The notes: generated by a model not told the origin, from the sequence alone. 64,000 nt of DNA from Candidatus Sulfopaludibacter sp. (GCA_031292755.1 JARLGM010000001.1:85422-149421), one strand, 5' to 3'; shown: positions 44,363 through 57,000, numbered from the stretch's first letter. A program made the numbers and translations.

Positions 44363-45388
44363 TCACCTTACCATTTTCCTCAATGACTCCTCGTAAGGGG
44401 CGCGAGCCACACCCTTCTCGGTGATAATCGCGCTGACATAGCGTGAGGGTGTGACATCGAACGCCGGATTCTGCACTGCGGTGCCCTCGGGCGCGATCCG
44501 GTGACCGAACACGTGAGTGACCTCGGCGGCGGCGCGCTGTTCGATGGGGATCTGGTCGCCCGATGCCAGCGTCAGGTCCAACGTGGAAATCGGCGCGGCC
44601 ACAAAGAACGGCACGCCATTCTCCCTGGCCAGGACCGCCACTGAATACGTGCCCACCTTGTTCGCCACGTCGCCGTTGGCCGCGATGCGGTCCGCACCCA
44701 CCACCACGCAGCCGATGCGCCCGGTCTTCATGAAATGGCCGGCCATGTTGTCGGTAATCAGCGTGGTTGGGATACCGTCCTGTTGGAGTTCCCACACAGT
44801 CAGCCGCGCGCCTTGCAGGAAAGGGCGCGTTTCGTCGGCGAATACGTCCACCTGCTTGCCCGCGGCCACGGCGGAGCGAATCACGCCCAGTGCCGTGCCG
44901 TAACCCGCGGTGGCCAGAGCGCCCGCATTGCAGTGCGTCAACACGGTTTTATGGTCCGGTACCAACTCCGCGCCATGGTCGCCGATGGCGCGGCAGATGG
45001 CGATGTCTTCCGCGCGCACCACCTGCGCCTCGGTCACCATGCGCTCGCGAATTTCGGCGATAGGCCGGCCGCGGAGCGACTGGTACAACCGCTTCATGCG
45101 GTCGATGGCCCAGAATAGATTCACCGCGGTCGGACGCGTCTTGGCGAGTGTCTCGCAGATGGTTTCCATCTGCCCGTCCAGATCGCCTTCGTCCGCCTGC
45201 ATGGCGCCCAGAGCGACCCCCATGGCCGCCGCCACTCCAATGGCCGGGGCGCCGCGGATGATCATGTCGCGAATCGCCGTTGCGACTTCCTGATACGTCC
45301 GGCAGGTCACGTATTCTACATGAAGTGGAAGCCGCGTCTGATCGATCATCACCACCGCGCCGTCCTTCCACTGAATCGTCTCTACCAT
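44363..45388 (-). CDS. mtnA: S-methyl-5-thioribose-1-phosphate isomerase
   Basis: The 341-residue enzyme converts methylthioribose-1-phosphate to methylthioribulose-1-phosphate in the methionine salvage pathway. Family residues are all present: [13 protein letters not shown] at 45-57, Cys153 in [18 protein letters not shown] as catalytic cysteine, and Asp233 in [21 protein letters not shown] as the catalytic acid. No other salvage genes lie nearby. The start overlaps the CPBP protease stop by seven bases, so it belongs to the overlapping minus-strand run that begins with uvrA. Confidence 0.95.
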   Translation of the reverse strand: MVETIQWKDGAVVMIDQTRLPLHVEYVTCRTYQEVATAIRDMIIRGAPAIGVAAAMGVALGAMQADEGDLDGQMETICETLAKTRPTAVNLFWAIDRMKRLYQSLRGRPIAEIRERMVTEAQVVRAEDIAICRAIGDHGAELVPDHKTVLTHCNAGALATAGYGTALGVIRSAVAAGKQVDVFADETRPFLQGARLTVWELQQDGIPTTLITDNMAGHFMKTGRIGCVVVGADRIAANGDVANKVGTYSVAVLARENGVPFFVAAPISTLDLTLASGDQIPIEQRAAAEVTHVFGHRIAPEGTAVQNPAFDVTPSRYVSAIITEKGVARAPYEESLRKMVR

Positions 45389-46161
45389 AAATGGGGCAAA
45401 TCCTTCCTTGTGCTATACAGAACCAGAAACAAGAACGTGTTGTAACAAGCGTGCATGGCCGCGGCGGCGCGCGTAGACCCGGTGCTATACCGCATGATGC
45501 CGAAACCCGCGCCCGCCAGCGAAATCACCACGGCGTGACGCCAGGAATTTCCGTACTCGCGATAGTGCAGCAGGCCGAAGGGTATGGCAGCCCCCAGAAT
45601 TCCGTAGGCGGGTCCCAGGCTGCTCACCAGCAGAGGTTGCAGAAAGCCGCGAAAGGCCAACTCTTCCGCAATCGGAGCAACCGCGATACCGAAAAACGTC
45701 AGCAGAAACAGGGAGGTGCGATCCTGCATCATGTCGGTCATCGGATTGGAGACTTCCGGAGTTTTGAGCAGGGACGCGGCAATCGCCACCCCGAACGCTG
45801 TCGCTACTCCGGCGATGGCAATCCCGATGAAAGGCACGCGCGAAGGCACCCACGCCAGCGAGCGCCAGAACGGCTTGCCATACTGCGCCCGGAACATCAC
45901 GGCAATTGCGCCGAACACCAGGAGATAACCCAGGATCTGCGCCGGTAATAATTCCACCACCAGCAGCGCGGGATGGCGGTGGAACAGCCAGACCACACCC
46001 CTGACCAGCAGGATGCCAAGCGCCATGCAGGGCACGGCCATGGCCGCAATGAGCAGCACGTCCACGTAGGTCCAGAACGGATACGGCTCGGGCGGCGGAG
46101 GCGGAGGTGTTTCCTCCGCGGGGAGTTGCGGCCCAAGATCCCGTGGCCCTTCGTCCATCAT
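45382..46161 (-). CDS. CPBP-family intramembrane metalloprotease
   Basis: The 259-residue protein has an acidic/Pro-rich N-terminus (about 1-28) and about seven hydrophobic segments. The CPBP (Abi/CAAX protease-like) motifs are [13 protein letters not shown] with EExxxR and [10 protein letters not shown] and [10 protein letters not shown], which supply the metal-binding His and the final His/Asn. These enzymes cut proteins or peptides in the membrane; the target is unknown. The ATG at 46161 overlaps the preceding stop by four bases; an adjacent ATG at 46158 is an alternative. Confidence 0.85.
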   Translation of the reverse strand: MMDEGPRDLGPQLPAEETPPPPPPEPYPFWTYVDVLLIAAMAVPCMALGILLVRGVVWLFHRHPALLVVELLPAQILGYLLVFGAIAVMFRAQYGKPFWRSLAWVPSRVPFIGIAIAGVATAFGVAIAASLLKTPEVSNPMTDMMQDRTSLFLLTFFGIAVAPIAEELAFRGFLQPLLVSSLGPAYGILGAAIPFGLLHYREYGNSWRHAVVISLAGAGFGIMRYSTGSTRAAAAMHACYNTFLFLVLYSTRKDLPHLW

Positions 46162-47110
46162 GCATCTTTCTCGATGAGGGCCGCGGCCAGCAGCGGAATC
46201 ATGATTTCGTGATGCCCGGTGATGGCGTATCCTTGGCCCGACCCACCGGCATGAGGACGTTCCACCACGTTGACGCGCGGCCGGTAATGCTGCAGGAAAT
46301 CGAAATTCGCGGTGGTGAACGATGCGAGCGGATGGCCCAGGTTGCGCACCGCGGACACCGCCTTCAAAAACACTTCCGGCATCACCACCGCCGAACCCAC
46401 GTTCAAATACACGCCGCCATCGTGCAGGTCCGCGATGCAGGAGCAGAGCAGCCGGAAATCGCGATGCGTGGCACTGCCGATGGCCGCCGGGTCCGCCGCG
46501 GGATGCATGTGCGGCGTATCGGTACCGATTGCCACATGCACGGTGAGCGGGGTGCTGTTCCGGTATGCCTGCAGCACCAGGCTGCATTCGCCGTGCGGGG
46601 ACGCCTGCGCATCCAGAGCGCGGCCCAGCGCTTCGCCCATCCCCAAGCCGTCGGCATCGCCCTTCGCAATGGCCAGGTTCATCTCGCGGCCGGTTTCATC
46701 GGCGGCGCCGAACCGTCCATCGGGCAGCACCGCTTCCACATCTTCGCTGGTGTGTCCGGCCAGCGCGATTTCGAAATCGTGAATGCTGGCGGAACCGTTC
46801 ATGGCGAATGCCGTGGCGTATCCGCGCCGCATCAGGTCGATGAGCACCGGCGCCAGGCCACACTTGATGACATGCCCGCCCATGCCCCAAATGATGGCTC
46901 GCCGCCGGGCCCGGGCCTCTGCCACGGCGGCCACCACCGCGCGGAAGGAGCCGGCCGCCAGCAGGTGAGGCAGCGAATCCAGCCAGCCCGCCATCCCCGC
47001 GCCCTGCCGGTATGCGGACGCAAACTGTTCGACCTTCACTTTGCCGCCGCGCTCCCGCAGACCGACAGTCTGCAAGCCGGTGAGATCCAGCGGCTGCTTG
47101 CGGTATTTGC

Positions 47111-47114
<4 letters not shown>
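46158..47114 (-). CDS. Deoxyhypusine synthase-like (DHS fold) conserved protein
   Basis: The 318-residue soluble protein contains [23 protein letters not shown], a glycine-rich dinucleotide-like strand, then [17 protein letters not shown] and [11 protein letters not shown]. The overall order recalls bacterial proteins annotated as deoxyhypusine-synthase-like, but I cannot show the lysine-modifying active site and bacteria generally lack the eIF5A substrate. Hence the call is tentative: a Rossmann-type enzyme of unknown substrate is the safe statement. The start overlaps the uvrA stop, and the stop overlaps the CPBP start, both by four bases. Confidence 0.5.
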
Positions 47115-49876
<2,762 letters not shown>

Positions 49877-49932
49877 AAGTGCGGAGAAACGATATTTACT
49901 GTGTGAAAGGTGCCCTTTTATTCTCCCGCGCC

Positions 49933-49961
49933 TTGTGAGCTTACGCAAATTGCGTTATAAC
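49933..49961 (+). promoter_or_regulatory. Promoter with internal palindrome before the zinc-ribbon gene
   Basis: TTGTGA (49933-49938), 17 bases, TATAAC (49956-49961) is a good promoter whose -10 ends eight bases before ATG 49970. In the spacer ACGCAA (49943-49948), A, TTGCGT (49950-49955) is a perfect 13-base palindrome, a plausible repressor site that could also affect divergent uvrA. It does not match the known LexA sites CTGT-N8-ACAG or GAAC-N4-GTTC. Confidence 0.55.
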
Positions 49962-49969
49962 AGCGGTAA

Positions 49970-50374
49970 ATGCACAAGTGCAGCCAGTGCGGCGGGAAGT
50001 TACGGCGGGTGCATCGCAGATTCCTGGAACACTTTGGCTATCTGGCGGTTTACGAATGCAAAGCCTGCGGGGCCGAGGAATTCGTACCGCGAAGGTTTAA
50101 ATTTCATTTCGGCCCCAACGCCCGCTGCCCGCGCTGCGGGACTTTCCGCATCGTTAAACTCAAGGTACCCGATAAAATCGACCCGATGTACGTGGGTTTG
50201 CTGAATCTCATAGAGCGCGTCGCGGGCGGCGGCCGGCTGTATCACTGCCGTTATTGCCGTTGTCAATTCTATGACCGCCGCCCGACGGCAGCCGAAAATG
50301 CCGCGGCCAGGGCGAGAGCCGCGACGGAAATCAAGTCTACGCCGCCACCCGATACAGTCAGTTCGGATGCGTAA
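49970..50374 (+). CDS. Zinc-ribbon hypothetical protein, 134 aa
   Basis: Four CxxC pairs, at Cys4/7, Cys30/33, Cys53/56 and Cys93/96, suggest two zinc ribbons. The basic RRVHRRFLEHFGY and RRFKFHFGP segments may contact nucleic acid. No family name can be assigned. It is divergent from uvrA with 93 bases between starts and overlaps the following pseudouridine synthase gene by eight bases. The transcript appears leaderless because a -10 box lies eight bases before the ATG. Confidence 0.7.
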   Translation: MHKCSQCGGKLRRVHRRFLEHFGYLAVYECKACGAEEFVPRRFKFHFGPNARCPRCGTFRIVKLKVPDKIDPMYVGLLNLIERVAGGGRLYHCRYCRCQFYDRRPTAAENAAARARAATEIKSTPPPDTVSSDA

Positions 50375-51365
50375 ACGCGCCGCCGACACGATGGGCGCGC
50401 GGCCGGCCGGCGAACCTGGCGAGCCAGCACCCGCTGACCTCCAACCCCTGGCCCCCAGCACCCGCTTCACTGCCACCCCCGGCGATGCCGGGAACCGTCT
50501 CGACCTGCTGTTGCACGGGCGTCTTCCCCATTTCAGCCGCTCGCGCATTCAGGAATGGATCCGCGCCGGGCGCGTCCACGTCAACGGCGTCAAGGCCCGC
50601 GCCGCCTACCTGGTGCGCGCCGGAGACGCCATCGACGCCGAACCTGCCGACCCGCCGCCGCTGCGTGCCGTGCCCGAGGAAATACCGCTCTCGGTCCTGT
50701 ATGAAGATGACGATCTGGTGGCCATCGATAAGCCGGCGGGAATGGTTGTCCATGCGGGCGCCGGCATCCATTCCGGCACCCTGGTGAACGCGCTGCTGCA
50801 CCGCTTTAGAGCGCTCTCCGGCGTGGGTGGTGCGCTGCGCCCCGGAATTGTCCACCGTCTGGACCGGTTCACCAGCGGCGTCCTGCTGGTGGCCAAGAAC
50901 GATGCCGCCCACCAGCGCCTGGCTGCCCAGTTTTCGGGCCGGCAGGTGGAGAAAGTCTATCTCGCCCTGGTGCACGGCGAGGTGAAACAAGAGCATGGAC
51001 GGATCGAACGCCCCATTGCCCGCGACCCGGTTCACCGCACGCGTATGACGGCACGGTTGGAGGAAGGCCGGGCGGCCTGGAGCGAATACCGTGTGCTGCA
51101 CCGCTTCCCCCGCTTTACGCTGCTGGAGGTCCGCATCGGCACCGGGCGCACGCACCAGATTCGCGTGCATCTTTCCAGCATCGGGCATCCCGTGGCCGGC
51201 GACACGCTGTATGGCGCGCCGGCCCGCGTGGAGGGGAGGCCCCCGCTGGGCCGTTACTTCCTGCACGCGCACCGTATTCGCTTCCACCATCCCACTACGG
51301 GCGTCGAAGTCGTGCTCACCTCTCCGCTGCCGCCCGAGCTGGAGAATTGGCTATCGGGTACGTGA
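50367..51365 (+). CDS. RluD-family rRNA pseudouridine synthase
   Basis: The 332-residue protein has an N-terminal extension of about 35 residues rich in Pro/Ala, an S4 RNA-binding domain (about 38-100, with NRLDLLLHGRLPHFSRSRIQ), and a pseudouridine synthase domain with catalytic Asp166 in GIVHRLDRFTSGVLLVAK and the RTHQIRVHLSSIGHPVAGD motif. The product is the RluD group that modifies 23S rRNA; RluA or RluC are alternatives. The first in-frame ATG at 50367 overlaps the preceding stop; ATG 50391 is the alternative start. Confidence 0.9.
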   Translation: MRKRAADTMGARPAGEPGEPAPADLQPLAPSTRFTATPGDAGNRLDLLLHGRLPHFSRSRIQEWIRAGRVHVNGVKARAAYLVRAGDAIDAEPADPPPLRAVPEEIPLSVLYEDDDLVAIDKPAGMVVHAGAGIHSGTLVNALLHRFRALSGVGGALRPGIVHRLDRFTSGVLLVAKNDAAHQRLAAQFSGRQVEKVYLALVHGEVKQEHGRIERPIARDPVHRTRMTARLEEGRAAWSEYRVLHRFPRFTLLEVRIGTGRTHQIRVHLSSIGHPVAGDTLYGAPARVEGRPPLGRYFLHAHRIRFHHPTTGVEVVLTSPLPPELENWLSGT

Positions 51366-51378
51366 TACCCTCAAAAAT

Positions 51379-52302
51379 ATGAGATATCTTGCGGCCGCCG
51401 GTCTGCTCGCCGTGGCTGTTCTGGCCCAGCAGCAACAGCAGACCGTCCCCGTGCAATCCGACGATCCCACCAGGATTTCCGTGGACGTCACCCGCGTCAA
51501 TCTGCTGTTCACCGTAATGGACCGTAAGGGCCGTTTCGTGACCGACCTGACTAAGAACGATTTCGAGATTATCGAAAACAAGCGCCCCCAGGTCATCCAG
51601 GACTTCTCCGCTGAGACCAACCTGCCGCTTCGCCTCGGCATTCTGATCGATACCAGCAACAGCATCCGCGAACGCTTCCGGTTCGAACAGGAAGCCGCCA
51701 GCGAGTTTATCCGCAGCGTGATGCGCAGCCGGCAGGACAAGGCGATGGTGGTCAGCTTCGACACCTCCGCCGAACTGGTCAGCGACCTTGTGGACAACCC
51801 CGAAAAACTGGAAACAGTCATCCACGATCTCCGCCCGGGCGGTGGAACCTCCCTCTACGACGCCATCTTCTTCGCCTGCCGGGACAAACTGTCGGTGGAC
51901 CAGCCGAAGAGCAAATTCCGCCGCGCGATCGTAATCCTGAGCGATGGAGACGACAACCAGAGCCGCTACACCCGCGACCAGGCGCTGGAAGAGGCGCAAA
52001 AGGCGGATGTGGTGGTCTACTCGATCTCCACCAACATCAGCCGCACCGATACCGACGGCGACAAGGTGCTGAAGTATTTCGCCGACAAGACCGGCGGACG
52101 CGCCTACTTCCCGTTCAAGGTCGAAGACCTGGCGCAATCGTTCGAAAACATCAACAACGAGCTGACTCACCAGTACATCATCCTGTACCGCCCCGAGCCG
52201 CTGGTGACGGACGGCCTGTTCCACGTCATGGATCTGCGCGTCAAGGGGCGGAAAGACCTGATTGTGCGGGTCCGACCCGGCTATTACGCGCCAAAAATGT
52301 AG
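51379..52302 (+). CDS. Secreted VWA-domain protein (TIGR03436-type)
   Basis: The 307-residue protein has a signal peptide (1-16), a Gln-rich mature start and the acidobacterial VWA layout: VNLLFTVMDRKGRFVTDLTKNDFEI, then LGILIDTSNSIRERF containing the metal-site motif DTSNS (Asp91-Ser95), and RAIVILSDGDDNQSR. The metal site is complete, unlike in the VWA protein at 10736. Protein-protein interaction outside the cell membrane is expected. It starts 13 bases after the pseudouridine synthase gene. Its stop lies within a perfect hairpin. Confidence 0.88.
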   Translation: MRYLAAAGLLAVAVLAQQQQQTVPVQSDDPTRISVDVTRVNLLFTVMDRKGRFVTDLTKNDFEIIENKRPQVIQDFSAETNLPLRLGILIDTSNSIRERFRFEQEAASEFIRSVMRSRQDKAMVVSFDTSAELVSDLVDNPEKLETVIHDLRPGGGTSLYDAIFFACRDKLSVDQPKSKFRRAIVILSDGDDNQSRYTRDQALEEAQKADVVVYSISTNISRTDTDGDKVLKYFADKTGGRAYFPFKVEDLAQSFENINNELTHQYIILYRPEPLVTDGLFHVMDLRVKGRKDLIVRVRPGYYAPKM

Positions 52303-52320
52303 GGCTCCGTCCCTACATTT
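52295..52320. terminator. Bidirectional hairpin carrying both stop codons of a convergent pair
   Basis: AAATGTAGGG (52295-52304) pairs perfectly with CCCTACATTT (52311-52320) around CTCCGT. The plus-strand VWA stop TAG (52300-52302) and the minus-strand stop TAG (52315-52313) are both inside the stem, and each gene ends ATG-TAG. It is an economical shared terminator; T-runs are short. Confidence 0.65.
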
Positions 52321-52876
52321 CCACCTTGTCGTGGAACAGCAGGTCTTTCACGAAAAACGACGCGTCGCGTTCCGGAAACGCCACGCCCGGAATGTACAGC
52401 TCAAATTCGACCATCTTGTCCGTCGTCTTGACTGCGCGCGGGAACACCAGCCGGAGTACCGGATCGGTGGGGGTGGGAGGGAAATGACCCAGAATCTGGT
52501 ACGTCTTTTTGCCGATCTTCATCCGCGATTCCCTCTGCATGCGCCGGTCCTCTTCGGCATCGCCGAGCCCGGTAAGCTTGCTGTAGGGAATGGCCAGGAT
52601 GAAGGCATTGTCGCGATTCTCGCGCACGTAGTCCAGATAGTCCGGGTCGAGCATGGGTGTGGGCTTTGTGGAGCGGACCCGCAGTTCGGCTTCGGCCTCT
52701 TCGATGGGGGCCGCCGTCGCGAAATAGACCAGCACCGCCGGCTCCGGTCCCGCGGTTTGGACCCAGGGGCTGGTATGCAGTACCGTATCGATTTCCCGAT
52801 CGGTCCATTTTTCCGGCGGTTTGGATTGCCAGAACGGCTGCGAAAGGAAGAAAAATAGGGCAATCACGGCGTGCAT
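52313..52876 (-). CDS. Secreted hypothetical protein, 187 aa
   Basis: A signal peptide (about 1-16) precedes a region with PPEKWTDREIDTVLHTSPWV, seen in many exported acidobacterial proteins of unknown role, and AVLVYFATAAPIEEAEAELRVR. No enzymatic motif is visible. The gene ends inside the shared hairpin and starts 11 bases from the divergent acetyltransferase gene. No ribosome binding site fits in that space, so its message is probably leaderless. Confidence 0.75.
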   Translation of the reverse strand: MHAVIALFFFLSQPFWQSKPPEKWTDREIDTVLHTSPWVQTAGPEPAVLVYFATAAPIEEAEAELRVRSTKPTPMLDPDYLDYVRENRDNAFILAIPYSKLTGLGDAEEDRRMQRESRMKIGKKTYQILGHFPPTPTDPVLRLVFPRAVKTTDKMVEFELYIPGVAFPERDASFFVKDLLFHDKVEM

Positions 52877-52890
52877 AATAATTCAATATG
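52874..52890. promoter_or_regulatory. Back-to-back -10 boxes of a divergent leaderless pair
   Basis: On the plus strand CATAAT (52874-52879) lies eight bases before ATG 52888. On the minus strand CATATT (52890-52885) lies eight bases before ATG 52876. The start codons are 11 bases apart, so neither gene has room for a Shine-Dalgarno sequence outside the other's start. -35 elements would lie inside the opposite coding regions. Confidence 0.55.
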
Positions 52891-53304
52891 ACAGCAATCC
52901 GGCGGGGCGGGGAACGTGATTTTGAAGAAATCGCCGCTATTCAGACCGCCAGTCCCGAGGCTGCCCAATGGAAGGTCGCCGACTACGCCGGCTTCGACCT
53001 GTGGGTCGCGGTCTGCGAAAATCGCGTGGCGGGATTCCTTGCGGCCCGCTCGCTGGGCGACGGGGAATGCGAGTTGCTGAACCTCGCGGTGGGCCTGGAA
53101 TTCCGGCGCCGGGGCATCGCCCGGCACCTGGTTGGCGCGTTGGCCGAGGCTTGTTGCGGGAACATTTTTCTGGAGGTTCGGGGGTCCAATCTGATTGCCC
53201 GGAATCTTTATAAGTCTATGGGATTTAAGGAGATTGGCATTAGACCGGGCTACTATGATTTATCCCCCGAAGCGGCTATTGTCATGAAGTTTCATTCATG
53301 TTAA
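52888..53304 (+). CDS. GNAT-family N-acetyltransferase (RimI-like)
   Basis: The 138-residue protein has the GNAT acetyl-CoA loop LEFRRRGIARHLVGAL (with RRxGxA) and the terminal block ARNLYKSMGFKEIGIRPGYY typical of RimI, which acetylates the N-terminus of ribosomal protein S18. Other GNAT substrates remain possible. The usual neighbours tsaB and tsaD are not present. Its leaderless-type start is described at 52874-52890. Confidence 0.8.
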   Translation: MTAIRRGGERDFEEIAAIQTASPEAAQWKVADYAGFDLWVAVCENRVAGFLAARSLGDGECELLNLAVGLEFRRRGIARHLVGALAEACCGNIFLEVRGSNLIARNLYKSMGFKEIGIRPGYYDLSPEAAIVMKFHSC

Positions 53305-53417
53305 GGTGGCGAGTAGACGGTGACCCCGTCCACGAGACTGAGAGAGATTACCCACCGAGCCTTATTTCCGACCGATCCGACTCGGCGTGGCAACCTCACT
53401 GGGAGGAATTGCCCAAT

Positions 53418-53654
53418 ATGGAACGGAATGCACAGGAAGAGTTGAAAGCGCATCTGATGGCTACCAACGAAGAGTTTCAGAAGCTCGCCAGCCACCACTC
53501 AGAACTTGCTCACCAGCTGGACGCTTTGGAAGCGCTTCCCCATCTGACTCAGGACCAGGAGTTGGAGGAGACGCGTTTGAAGAAACTCAAACTTCGTTTG
53601 AAAGATCAGATGGAAGCGATCATGAGCCAGTATCGATCCCAACAGGTCGCTTAA
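53418..53654 (+). CDS. DUF465 (YdcH-like) small helical protein
   Basis: The 78-residue protein is predicted to be a two-helix coiled-coil hairpin. SELAHQLDALEALPHLTQDQELEETRLKKLKLRLKDQM matches the DUF465/YdcH pattern, including the characteristic HHSELAHQLD and KKLKLRLKDQ segments. Function is unknown. The ATG at 53418 has GGAGG 11 bases upstream. A clear intrinsic terminator follows. The stretch 53305-53417 before it shows no gene. Confidence 0.85.
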   Translation: MERNAQEELKAHLMATNEEFQKLASHHSELAHQLDALEALPHLTQDQELEETRLKKLKLRLKDQMEAIMSQYRSQQVA

Positions 53655-53690
53655 CGTCAGGTGCGCGCTGTCTCAGCGGTAATCGTAAGG

Positions 53691-53730
53691 GCCCGGTTTA
53701 GCTTTGGCTGACCGGGCTTTTTGCTTTTTT
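53691..53730 (+). terminator. Intrinsic terminator after the DUF465 gene
   Basis: GCCCGGT (53691-53697) pairs with ACCGGGC (53711-53717), followed by TTTTTGCTTTTTT to 53730. It is the best intrinsic terminator in the window, with a perfect seven-base stem, and lies just before the Smr gene. Confidence 0.85.
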
Positions 53731-53736
53731 AGTCCC

Positions 53737-54006
53737 ATGGACGAAGAACCTGTCCGAATTCCCATCACGGATGTCTTCGATCTCCACAGCGTTCCTCCCC
53801 GCGATGTGCAGGCTATTTTAGAGGAATACCTCACTGAGGCGCATCGCCTGGGCTTCCAAGTAGTCCGTATTATTCACGGCCGCGGCGTCGGTGTGCAGCG
53901 CGAAATGGTCCGCTCCATCCTGGCCCGCACCAGCTTTGTACTGAACTTTCGGGATGCCCCCGCCGAGGCGGGCGGATGGGGCGCCACCGTTGTGACCTTT
54001 CGATAG
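53737..54006 (+). CDS. Smr-domain protein, 89 aa
   Basis: The protein is a stand-alone Smr domain with DLHSVPPRDVQAILEEYL, the core IIHGRGVGVQREMVRSIL and GGWGATVVTF at the end. These domains act as nucleases in mRNA or ribosome rescue, or in MutS2. The HGRG motif needed for cleavage is intact. The ATG at 53737 follows the T-run of the terminator directly, so its transcript must begin inside or after it. Confidence 0.85.
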   Translation: MDEEPVRIPITDVFDLHSVPPRDVQAILEEYLTEAHRLGFQVVRIIHGRGVGVQREMVRSILARTSFVLNFRDAPAEAGGWGATVVTFR

Positions 54007-54031
54007 TTCTTTTCTTTTGAGAAGAATACGT

Positions 54032-54059
54032 TTGCATTTTCGCGGTCGCCCCCTATAAT
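54032..54059 (+). promoter_or_regulatory. Promoter of the large Ig-repeat gene
   Basis: TTGCAT (54032-54037), 16 bases, and consensus TATAAT (54054-54059) lie upstream of ATG 54093. The expected leader is about 27 bases and contains the GGAGGG ribosome binding site, in contrast to the leaderless starts elsewhere in the window. Confidence 0.55.
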
Positions 54060-54092
54060 TAATGAAGTAATTTTTCGGCGTTCGGAGGGACC

Positions 54093-57000
54093 ATGCGTCG
54101 GATTTCGCCACTTCTTTTTCTCAGCACGCTGACGCTTGCGCTGTTGCACGCGCAGCCCACGATCACCAGTCTGCAGTCGTCGAATACGTACATCCCGACA
54201 TTCGGCGCTGCGATCACCAGCGGGGGCCTTGGCGAGCAGGCGAGCTTTACGCTCTTTGTCAACGGCAGCTTCTCGGCCGGCAACGTCACCAAGGTGGAGT
54301 GGACGAACACGGTGACCCACGTAGTCCAGGACTTCCTCCCGAGCAACGGGATCAACAGTGTAAGCAGCAGCCAGATTAGCGTCAACGTACCCCTGCAGGG
54401 GACCAACGGCAGCCTGTGGGGAACAGTGGTGAGTTCTGCGCAAGCGGTCAATATCACGGTATTCCAGGGCTCCGCCGTTTCGAACGCGGCAGTCTTCATC
54501 GTGAATCCGCCGCTTGCCCCGCCCCTGTCTGACGTGCTGCCGGCAGGCACCACCGGCCAGCCGTACAGTGCCACTATGTTCAGCGGCGGAACTGCGCCCT
54601 ATGACGTGTCGCTTGCGGATGTCCCAAACCCGGGCAGCCTGCCTCCCGGCCTGAACTTCCCGACTAGTACGACGCTCTCCGGCACTCCCACACAAGCCGG
54701 CCTATACACGTACGCCGTGCAGATCTACGATGAGTGGGGCAACTCTCTGCTCTGTTACCAAACGATCGAGATCGTCGATCCCCCCACCATCAGCTCGGTA
54801 GTGCCGAACTCTGCGATCGCCGGTAGCAACGCCGTCCCGATTACCGTGACGGGAACGCATTTCGTAAGCCCCACCACGCAACTCGACTCGAACTACGCGG
54901 GCTCGACGATCGAACTGGTCTACAGCGGACCCTCGGCGGGGTTAGTGCCTCTGGCCACCACAGTACTCAATGCCACCACTGCCACTGCGACCATTCCCGC
55001 CGCCTACCTGGCCGCGGCGCAGCAACTGGGCGTTTTGATTCTCCAACCGAGCGGTGCCCGGTCCAACTCCCTGCCGTTCACCATTCTGGGTCCCACGGTT
55101 ACGTCGGTGACGCCTTCCACGGTGACCGCGCGCCCCACGGCAGTCGCCCTGACGGTGACCGGGGCAAACTTCCTTGCCAACGGATTCGGAACTCCCGGCC
55201 AGAGCACGATTGTGATCGGCGGTAGCCCCGCCTCCACCGCCTTCGGTTCCGGCAGCCTTTCGACGACCGCTGTTTTTGCCACCGCCGGCATCGTTCCCAT
55301 TCAGGTGGAAAATCCAGGCGGGTCATTATCGAATACAGTCAACGTCAGCGTCCTGGCAACTCCGTCGATTACCAGCGTCACTCCCAATCCTTTTCCTGGG
55401 GGCCAGCTCACTGTAAACGGATCCAACTTCACCGCCACCATGGCGGTGCTGTTTAACGGAGCGGCCATTCCCACCAGCTTTGTCAACGCCGGGCAATTGC
55501 TGGGCACCGTGCCTGCGAGTTTGTACGTCGGCACCACCGCACTGGTCTCCGTAGAGACCGCTGACTACTACATCACACCCGCGGTTAAGATTAATCTCGG
55601 CACTCCCATCCAGATCACGACTACCTCAATTCCGCTCGCCGTGGCCGGGCAACCTTACGACGCCAAGCTGGCCGCGACCGGCGGCTTTACTCCCTACACG
55701 TGGACCGCCACGGGACTTCCGCAAGGACTATCGATCAACCCTGCCACCGGCGAGATCACCGGCACTCCCACCGCCTTCAGCGGCTCCACCATCTCGGTGA
55801 CGGTGACGGATGTCGACAACTATACGGCCACCGCGCAGTTCCAGATCGTCGGCGGGCCCACAATCACTGCGATCAGTCCGAATTTCGCGCCCGCCGGTAG
55901 TAATGCCGTCCCAATCACCATCACCGGCACGAATTTCGTCGCCGGGTCCGTGATCGCGATCAACGTGGTGGGGACCGGTACGGGATTTTCGCCGCTTTCC
56001 ACCACCATAGTCAGCACCACCAGTGCTACCGCCAGCATTCCCGCATCCAATTTGACCAAGCCGCAACAACTCGCACTCGTAGTGATGCAGCCGAGCGAGG
56101 CTCAATCCAACTCGGTGACATTCACCGTGCAGGCGCCCACCCTCACCGCGGTCAGTCCGAATTCCGCACCCGCCGGTAGTAACGCGGTCCCGATCGCGGC
56201 GACCGGCACAAATTTCGTCACCGGGTCCGTGATCGCGATCAACGTGGTGGGGACCGATACGGGATTCACTCAACTGCCCACCAGCATCGGGGGTTCTACC
56301 AGCGCTACCGCGAGCATTCCCGCGTCCTTTCTGACTACGCCCCAACAACTTGCAGTCGCGGTGATCCAGCCGGGCGGATCCCAGTCCAACCCGGTGACAT
56401 TTACCGTGCAGGCGCCCGCTATTTCCACGGTCGCGCCTTCTACCGTTACGGCGCGTACTACGCCAACGGCGATGACGGTCAGCGGGTCGGGTTTCCTGTC
56501 CAGCGGGTCCGCGGCTCCGGCACAGAGCAGCATTCTGGTCAGCGGCAGCCCCGTGACTACTACTTTCGTCAGTTCCACCAGCCTGACTGCCAGCGTGACC
56601 TTGTCCACCGCGGGCACCATCCCGTTCCAGGTGCAGAATCCGGCCGGCTCGACCTCCAATACGGTCAACGTCACCGTGCTCCCCGCGCCGGCGATCACCA
56701 GCGTCACCCCCAATCCCTACCCGGGTGGAAAGCTCACCGTGAACGGAAGCAACTTCTCGGCCACGATGACCGCGCTGTTTAACGGCACTGCGATTCCAAC
56801 CAGCTTCGTCAGCGCGACGCAATTGACCGGCACCGTTCCGGCCAGCATGATTGCCGGCGCCACTGCGCTGATCGCCGTGCAGACCACCGACAACTACGTC
56901 ACGTCCCCGTTCAAGATCAATCTCAATACGCCCCAAATCACCACGACTTCCATTCCTGCCGCAACAGGCCTCCAGCCTTACGACGCCAAACTGGCGGTCA

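Noticed and set aside
49877..49948. Extended N-terminus of UvrA starting at TTG 49948
   Set aside because: The conserved UvrA start is at 49876; the extension covers the intergenic promoter region and has no family support.
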